Assembly (NCBI RefSeq): GCF_020405185.1
Contig: NZ_CP084463.1
Coordinates: 434,001 to 498,000, forward strand
DNA from: Halomicrobium salinisoli
Lineage (GTDB): Archaea; Halobacteriota; Halobacteria; Halobacteriales; Haloarculaceae
Length of the DNA stretch: 64,000 bases
Direction: 5' to 3'
The first letter of the stretch is position 1. The number at the start of each line of letters is the position of its first letter. This document shows positions 60,197 through 64,000 of the stretch, one piece after another. The position numbers and the translations under genes are program-made. Below the pieces are notes generated by a model. It was not told where the DNA came from. It worked only from the letters and a program-made list of their open reading frames with translations, and made no database searches.

Positions 60197-61132
60197 TCAC
60201 CGGGCGACCGTCGGCGTCAGTTCGACGAGTTCCTCCGCGGGCGGCACGTCCGCCTCCTCGTCGAGGATCACGTCGAGTCGGTGTTCGAGCTTCGCGCGGG
60301 CGTAGTCGACGACGGGATCGTCTTCCGGGTCGGATGCGTCGACGGCGACGGACTCCGCGATCAGCGGCATCAGCGTCTCCAGCACGTCCGCCACGACGTC
60401 GGGAGCGACGTCGTCGTTCGCGACGTGGTGCTGGATCTTGTGCATCCCGAACCCGACGTGGCGGCCCTCGTCCGCCCGGACGTGTCTGATCCCCTCGACC
60501 AGTCCGGGGAGGTCGGGCATCTCTCGAGCGACCTCGAGCGTCGTCTCGTCCGGCCCGAACAGCTTCGTGATGTTCCAGTAGCCGGTCTGTGCGAGGATGC
60601 TCTCGATACCGATGTGGTAGTGGCAGTACGCCCGCACCCGGTTCGCGGGGGAGCTGTCCCCCTCGAGGCTGCTCATCGCACGTTCGGTCCGGTCGAACAG
60701 TTCGACGTAGCTCTCGTTGAAGAAGCGCTCGTCCGTCGGCATCAGCGCGGGCCAGTCCGTCCGTTCGGCGACTTCGAGCACCACTTCTCGCCAGTACCGG
60801 TCGAAAAACTCGGTGTGGAGCGCCTCGTCGTAGACCTGGGACGCGACGAACATCTGGTCGTCGATGTCGTCCAGAACGCCCAGCAACGGAGTCAGGTCTT
60901 CGGTGACGGCCTCCTCGCCGGCACCGAAGCGCGCGAGAATCTGCAGCATCCCGACGAACTGTTCGCGGGTGACGTCGGCTTCGATCAAGTTCTCCCTGTC
61001 TCTCCGCAGTGCCTCCTGAGAGACGTCGCCGTACGGATCCCAGGTGTTGTGGACCGCGTGTCGGAAGTGACCGCCGGCGAAGCTGTCGGGGTCGATCCGC
61101 AACCCCTCTCGCTCAGATGTCATCTCTGCCAT
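60197..61132 (-). CDS. R2-like ligand-binding oxidase (R2lox), Mn/Fe or diiron
   Basis: A 311-aa ferritin-like oxidase of the R2lox family, not a ribonucleotide reductase subunit. Metal ligands inferred by alignment to R2lox: E73 (AGEEAVTEDL), E103 and H106 (YDEALHTEFF), E177 (HIGIESIL), E222 and H225 (ADEGRHVGF). V76 and Y172 occupy the positions of the Val-Tyr pair that forms the ether cross-link in characterised R2lox. The protein should bind a long-chain ligand and perform a two-electron oxidation. No ribonucleotide reductase large subunit is near. ATG 61132 is 28 nt after an AT-rich promoter, so it is leaderless and leads a six-gene operon. Confidence 0.9.
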   Translation of the reverse strand: MAEMTSEREGLRIDPDSFAGGHFRHAVHNTWDPYGDVSQEALRRDRENLIEADVTREQFVGMLQILARFGAGEEAVTEDLTPLLGVLDDIDDQMFVASQVYDEALHTEFFDRYWREVVLEVAERTDWPALMPTDERFFNESYVELFDRTERAMSSLEGDSSPANRVRAYCHYHIGIESILAQTGYWNITKLFGPDETTLEVAREMPDLPGLVEGIRHVRADEGRHVGFGMHKIQHHVANDDVAPDVVADVLETLMPLIAESVAVDASDPEDDPVVDYARAKLEHRLDVILDEEADVPPAEELVELTPTVAR

Positions 61133-61152
61133 GAAGTTCAGGTCAAAAGATG

Positions 61153-61166
61153 TTATATTATATTTT
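61153..61166 (-). promoter_or_regulatory. AT-rich promoter of the R2lox operon
   Basis: AAAATATAATATAA on the minus strand is centred 28 nt before ATG 61132. The remaining 285 bp up to the transducer stop (61167-61451) hold no gene or clear repeat. Confidence 0.65.
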
Positions 61167-61451
61167 TCTATTCAGTAATGAATTAACTGCCGGTGGACCG
61201 GTTGCATCGGCGTCCGCTGTGTCCCCCGCGCGCACCTCGGCGACGGCGTCGCCGCTGGCTGGCCGGTGTCGGCTCGGCCGATCCATAGAGCGGGACCGTC
61301 ACTGATCGGCGGCTTCAGAAACCGAACCGGGCGCTTCTGGCACCCACGTCCGCACTGGCGCGCGACTCCGGCAATCGCATCGCGGCCCACAGCCGTCACC
61401 GCTCTTCACGGCGGGCCGCTTCGGGGTGGGCGCACGCCCCGCCGGGACCGA

Positions 61452-63131
61452 TCAGTCGTCGCGGAGGTCCTGGGCCGTGTCGTTGAGGTCCTGCAGCACC
61501 TCGTCCTGTTCCTCCGCGACCTCGGTCGCCCTGGCCGCGAGGTCGTTGACCTCCTCGGAGAGGTCCTCGGCGGTCTCGACCGACGCCGTGACCTCCTCGA
61601 CGCGGCTGGCCTGGTCGTCGTTGGCGCGGGCGAGCTCCTCGACGCCGGTGGCGGCCTCGTCGATCGCGTCGGCGGTCGCGTCCATGGCCTCGAGGGCGGT
61701 CTCGATCTGCTCGCCGGCCTCCTCCAGCCGCCGGTTCGAGTCGGCGACGGCCTCGACCGTGGCGTCGGTCTGCTCGTCGATGACGTCGATCTGGTCGGCG
61801 ATCTCGGCGGTGCGCTCCTGGGTCTCGTTGGCGAGGCTCTTGACCTCCTCGGCGACGACGGTGAACCCGCTGCCGTCCTCGCCCGCGCGGGCGGCCTCGA
61901 TGTTGGCGTTCAGCGCCAGCAGGTTCGTCTGCTCGGCGATGTCCTCGATGACCTCCACGATCTCGACGATCTCGCCGAGCTGGGCCTCCAGCTCGTCCAT
62001 CTCCTCCTCGACACGCTCGCCGGCCTCGATGATCTCCTCGGTGGCCTCGTCGGCGGAGGCGGAGGCGTCCTGCCCGCTCTCGGCGGCCTCGCGGGCCTGC
62101 TGGGCGCTGGTCGAGACCTGGTCGGCGGTCGCGGCGATCTCCTCCATCGAGGCGGAGAAGGAGGACATCTCGTCGGCGACCTCCTGGAGCAACTCGAGTT
62201 GCTCCTCGGTACGCTCGTCGGCCTCGTCCATGGCCGACGCCGTCTCGTCGGCGAGCTCGCAGACGTAGTCGACCTTCTCCCGGATGTCGTCGGTCAGCAC
62301 CTCCAGCGTCCCGGCCATCTCGTTGACGTGGGTGACGACCTCCACGACCTCATCGTCGAGGATCTCCTCGGCCTCCGCGGGGGCCTGCGCCCGGGCGGAG
62401 AGGTCGCCGCCGCCGACCGCGTCGAGCGTCGTCGCGACCTCCTCGACGAGCGACCGGATGGCCTCTTCGCGCTCGACCTGGTCGCTCTGGTCGTACACCA
62501 TCTCGACGACGCACTCGAGCTCGCCGCGCTCGTCGAACAGCGGCTGGGCGCTGAACCAGATGGGGACCTCCTCGCCGCGGGCGTTGAGCATGGTGCTCTC
62601 GTCCTCGTAGCGGATCACGTCGAGGTCCTCGTTCCGGTTGACGCCGTACTCCTCGTGGGCGGTCCGGGGCGCGGCGACGATCTTGTCCGCCAGCGTCTTC
62701 GAGCGGCGGTCGTCCTGGTAGAACGCCGTGGCCGAGTCGGTGGTACCGACGACGTCCTCGCGGTCGGTGCCACACAGCTCCTCGGCCCCGGTGTTCCAGT
62801 GGAGCACCTCGTGGTCGGGCGCCGTGACGAAGATACAGAACGGCAGCGCGTCTAGGACGTCCTCCGGCCGGAGCCCGGCTGATACCAATTTACTGTCCGG
62901 TCCGCGGTGCGCCGGGTCGCCGTCACCGCCCTCGTCCCGGTCCGGCACCTCGGCCGCGGCGTCGTCGTCGGCCGCCGAGCCGCCCTCGGACCGCACGCCG
63001 CCGTCGGGCACTCGCCGCTCGGCCGGTCCGTCCGCCGCCGGATCGTCCGCCGCCGCCCCCGTTTCCGACTCCGAGGGCGACGGGTCGCGCCCCGATACTA
63101 ACCTGTTAACGACTCCCTTTATCCGGTCCAT
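61452..63131 (-). CDS. Soluble methyl-accepting taxis transducer with PAS domain
   Basis: A 559-aa cytoplasmic transducer. Residues 1-85 are an acidic disordered leader. A PAS domain covers about 88-205 ([27 protein letters not shown] ... [19 protein letters not shown]). The rest is a long coiled coil with the invariant hairpin tip [26 protein letters not shown], which binds CheA and CheW, flanked by methylation helices rich in EE/AA pairs. No transmembrane helix is present. It probably senses an intracellular or redox signal and feeds the che system at 3.4-12 kb. It lies beside the metabolic island, so it might monitor that metabolism, but this is only suggestive. Confidence 0.95.
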   Translation of the reverse strand: MDRIKGVVNRLVSGRDPSPSESETGAAADDPAADGPAERRVPDGGVRSEGGSAADDDAAAEVPDRDEGGDGDPAHRGPDSKLVSAGLRPEDVLDALPFCIFVTAPDHEVLHWNTGAEELCGTDREDVVGTTDSATAFYQDDRRSKTLADKIVAAPRTAHEEYGVNRNEDLDVIRYEDESTMLNARGEEVPIWFSAQPLFDERGELECVVEMVYDQSDQVEREEAIRSLVEEVATTLDAVGGGDLSARAQAPAEAEEILDDEVVEVVTHVNEMAGTLEVLTDDIREKVDYVCELADETASAMDEADERTEEQLELLQEVADEMSSFSASMEEIAATADQVSTSAQQAREAAESGQDASASADEATEEIIEAGERVEEEMDELEAQLGEIVEIVEVIEDIAEQTNLLALNANIEAARAGEDGSGFTVVAEEVKSLANETQERTAEIADQIDVIDEQTDATVEAVADSNRRLEEAGEQIETALEAMDATADAIDEAATGVEELARANDDQASRVEEVTASVETAEDLSEEVNDLAARATEVAEEQDEVLQDLNDTAQDLRDD

Positions 63132-63277
63132 AGTTGGGGTAGTCGTGGTAACGGCCTTAGTCTATTCCTCTACTATCAAATGTGATATTCTCGCGCCGGG
63201 TTGATGGCCCACCGGCTGCCGACCGGTCGCTCGTTCTCTCGCGGCTGTCTACTGGTCGAAGCCGGTCGGATAGCCGC

Positions 63278-63676
63278 TCACGGCAGACCGCCGGGTCCGG
63301 TCGCCTCGACCCAGTTGTCCTCGTCGAGTACCAGCTCTGAGAGCGCCGCGGCGACCTCGCGTGCGGTCGCCTCGCGCTCGAAGAAGGAGAGGTTCACCAG
63401 CGCGTCGCCGAGCGACCGCCCGACCTCCTCGGTGGGGTAGCTGTCGTCGCCGACCACCGCCTCGACCTGGCGGGTGAGCTGCTTTGCCAGTTCGGATTGT
63501 GCGGGCTCGGAGAGCCGATAGCCCGCGGGCATGAGGTCGGCCGTGACGGCGTACCCCTCCTCGTAGCGCTCGACGCCGAAGAACGGTCGGTCCTCGGCCT
63601 CTGCGGCAGCGTACGCGTCGTCGCGGGCGTCCCGCGTCTCGTACAATGGGACGTCCGACGGATCGTATCCGGGCAC
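63278..63676 (-). CDS. Hypothetical haloarchaeal protein
   Basis: A 132-aa acidic, mostly helical protein from GTG 63676: YETRDARDDAYAAAEAEDRPFFGVERYEEGYAVTADLMPAGYRLS, then long helices (SELAKQLTRQVEAVVGDDS; EREATAREVAAALSELVLDEDNWVEA). I recognise no family. There are no cysteines, no signal peptide and no membrane helix. The region upstream (63677-63935) contains repeated GAGCGCCA/CGAGGCCTCGGA segments. Confidence 0.65.
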   Translation of the reverse strand: MPGYDPSDVPLYETRDARDDAYAAAEAEDRPFFGVERYEEGYAVTADLMPAGYRLSEPAQSELAKQLTRQVEAVVGDDSYPTEEVGRSLGDALVNLSFFEREATAREVAAALSELVLDEDNWVEATGPGGLP

Positions 63677-63717
63677 GGTCGACGGTAGCGCCTCGATTGC
63701 TATGTACCTTGTTCTCG

Positions 63718-63792
63718 GGCAGCGAGGCCGAGCGCCACCGAGGCCTCGGACAGTGCGAGCGGGAGCCGAGCGCCAGCGAGGCCTCGGACCGG
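63718..63792. repeat. Short direct repeat of a GAGCGCCA-CCGAGGCCTCGG type
   Basis: CCGAGCGCCACCGAGGCCTCGGAC (63728-63751) recurs as CCGAGCGCCAGCGAGGCCTCGGAC (63767-63790), differing at one base. Each contains the palindrome CGAGGCCTCG. It is related in style to the other intergenic palindromes of this window. Confidence 0.55.
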
Positions 63793-63935
63793 AGGGAGCA
63801 GGCCAAACCGCACCGAGCCCGAACGACGTGGCGGCCGGCCAATCGCCCGCGAACGGCGTCGTCGGGGCCGCTGGCGCCTCGCTGGCGTCTCGCTACCCAC
63901 ATGTTTATGTGGTCTGTATCGGAATCTGCGTGCGT

Positions 63936-64000
63936 ATGGCATCTAGCGAGCAGGTATCTACGACAGACGACGTCGTCGACGTCGACGAGCTCCTCGACGA
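63936..64000 (+). CDS. Start of a gene cut by the right edge
   Basis: ATG 63936 opens a frame (MASSEQVSTTDDVVDVDELLD) that runs past the window end, so only 21 codons are seen. A GTTTATG box near 63903-63909 lies about 30 nt upstream, which fits a leaderless transcript. The acidic N-terminus is not diagnostic. Confidence 0.5.
   Translation, partial: MASSEQVSTTDDVVDVDELLD

Noticed and set aside
60197..61132. Ribonucleotide reductase small subunit
   Set aside because: The motif set, including the Val/Tyr pair and the length of about 310 aa, fits R2lox, and no large-subunit gene is near.
1..64000. tRNA or rRNA genes
   Set aside because: I scanned the intergenic stretches for cloverleaf landmarks such as GGTTCGAATCC-like T arms and saw none; a covariance search would be decisive.

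Overview
The window is chromosomal DNA from an extremely halophilic archaeon (class Halobacteria). It is very GC-rich and its proteins are strongly acidic. Many genes have a TATA box about 26-30 nt before a start codon and almost no leader, which implies leaderless transcripts. The genes include an archaellin, archaeal chemotaxis genes with CheF, ribosomal protein S6e, NucS, a cytoplasmic transducer and Tat-secreted proteins. A Haloarcula-like family is plausible, but I cannot assign a genus.

Layout. 0-12 kb: motility and taxis. An archaellin, a small membrane protein, a winged-helix regulator and a KaiC-like ATPase lead into cheW and a tightly overlapping cheB-cheA-cheR-HEAT-cheF operon, with a second cheF facing it. 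12-20.5 kb: housekeeping genes (rps6e, a dUTPase/dCTP-deaminase-like protein, an M29 aminopeptidase, nucS), a pair of Tat-exported proteins that share a putative carbohydrate-binding module (one ends in a dockerin-like repeat), and a HalOD1/Bat-type regulator pair around an 18-bp palindrome. 20.5-24 kb: mutS, followed by an exact 50-bp tandem array. 25.2-31.9 kb: two xylose-isomerase-like TIM barrels, a UbiA prenyltransferase, a TatD-like hydrolase, a myo-inositol-phosphate synthase and a phosphodiesterase, in an arrangement that resembles the bacterial ebo cluster. 32-46 kb: a GH3 glycosidase, a DsbA-like protein, thiD, a secreted gluzincin peptidase, a second mutS, a toxin-antitoxin-like pair, an NAD(P)HX dehydratase and htpX.

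46.5-61.1 kb is the most unusual part: an accessory metabolic island. The first block has a CitE-like lyase, a quinone oxidoreductase, a zinc alcohol dehydrogenase, a 2-hydroxy-acid oxidase, a CoA transferase and a divergent YrdC protein. The second is a complete bacterial-type module of acyl carrier protein, ketosynthase, holo-ACP synthase, malonyl transacylase and ketoreductase, with no dehydratase or enoyl reductase. It converges on a six-gene operon encoding an R2lox-type diiron/MnFe oxidase, an amidohydrolase, a Rieske protein, two unknown proteins and a CoA-acylating aldehyde dehydrogenase. An 87-nt near-perfect palindrome lies between the two converging operons. I infer that this region makes or modifies a short acyl/polyketide-like compound; the product is unknown.

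61.4-64 kb: a soluble PAS-containing taxis transducer, one hypothetical protein and the start of a gene cut by the window edge. I found no rRNA, tRNA, CRISPR array or transposase gene.
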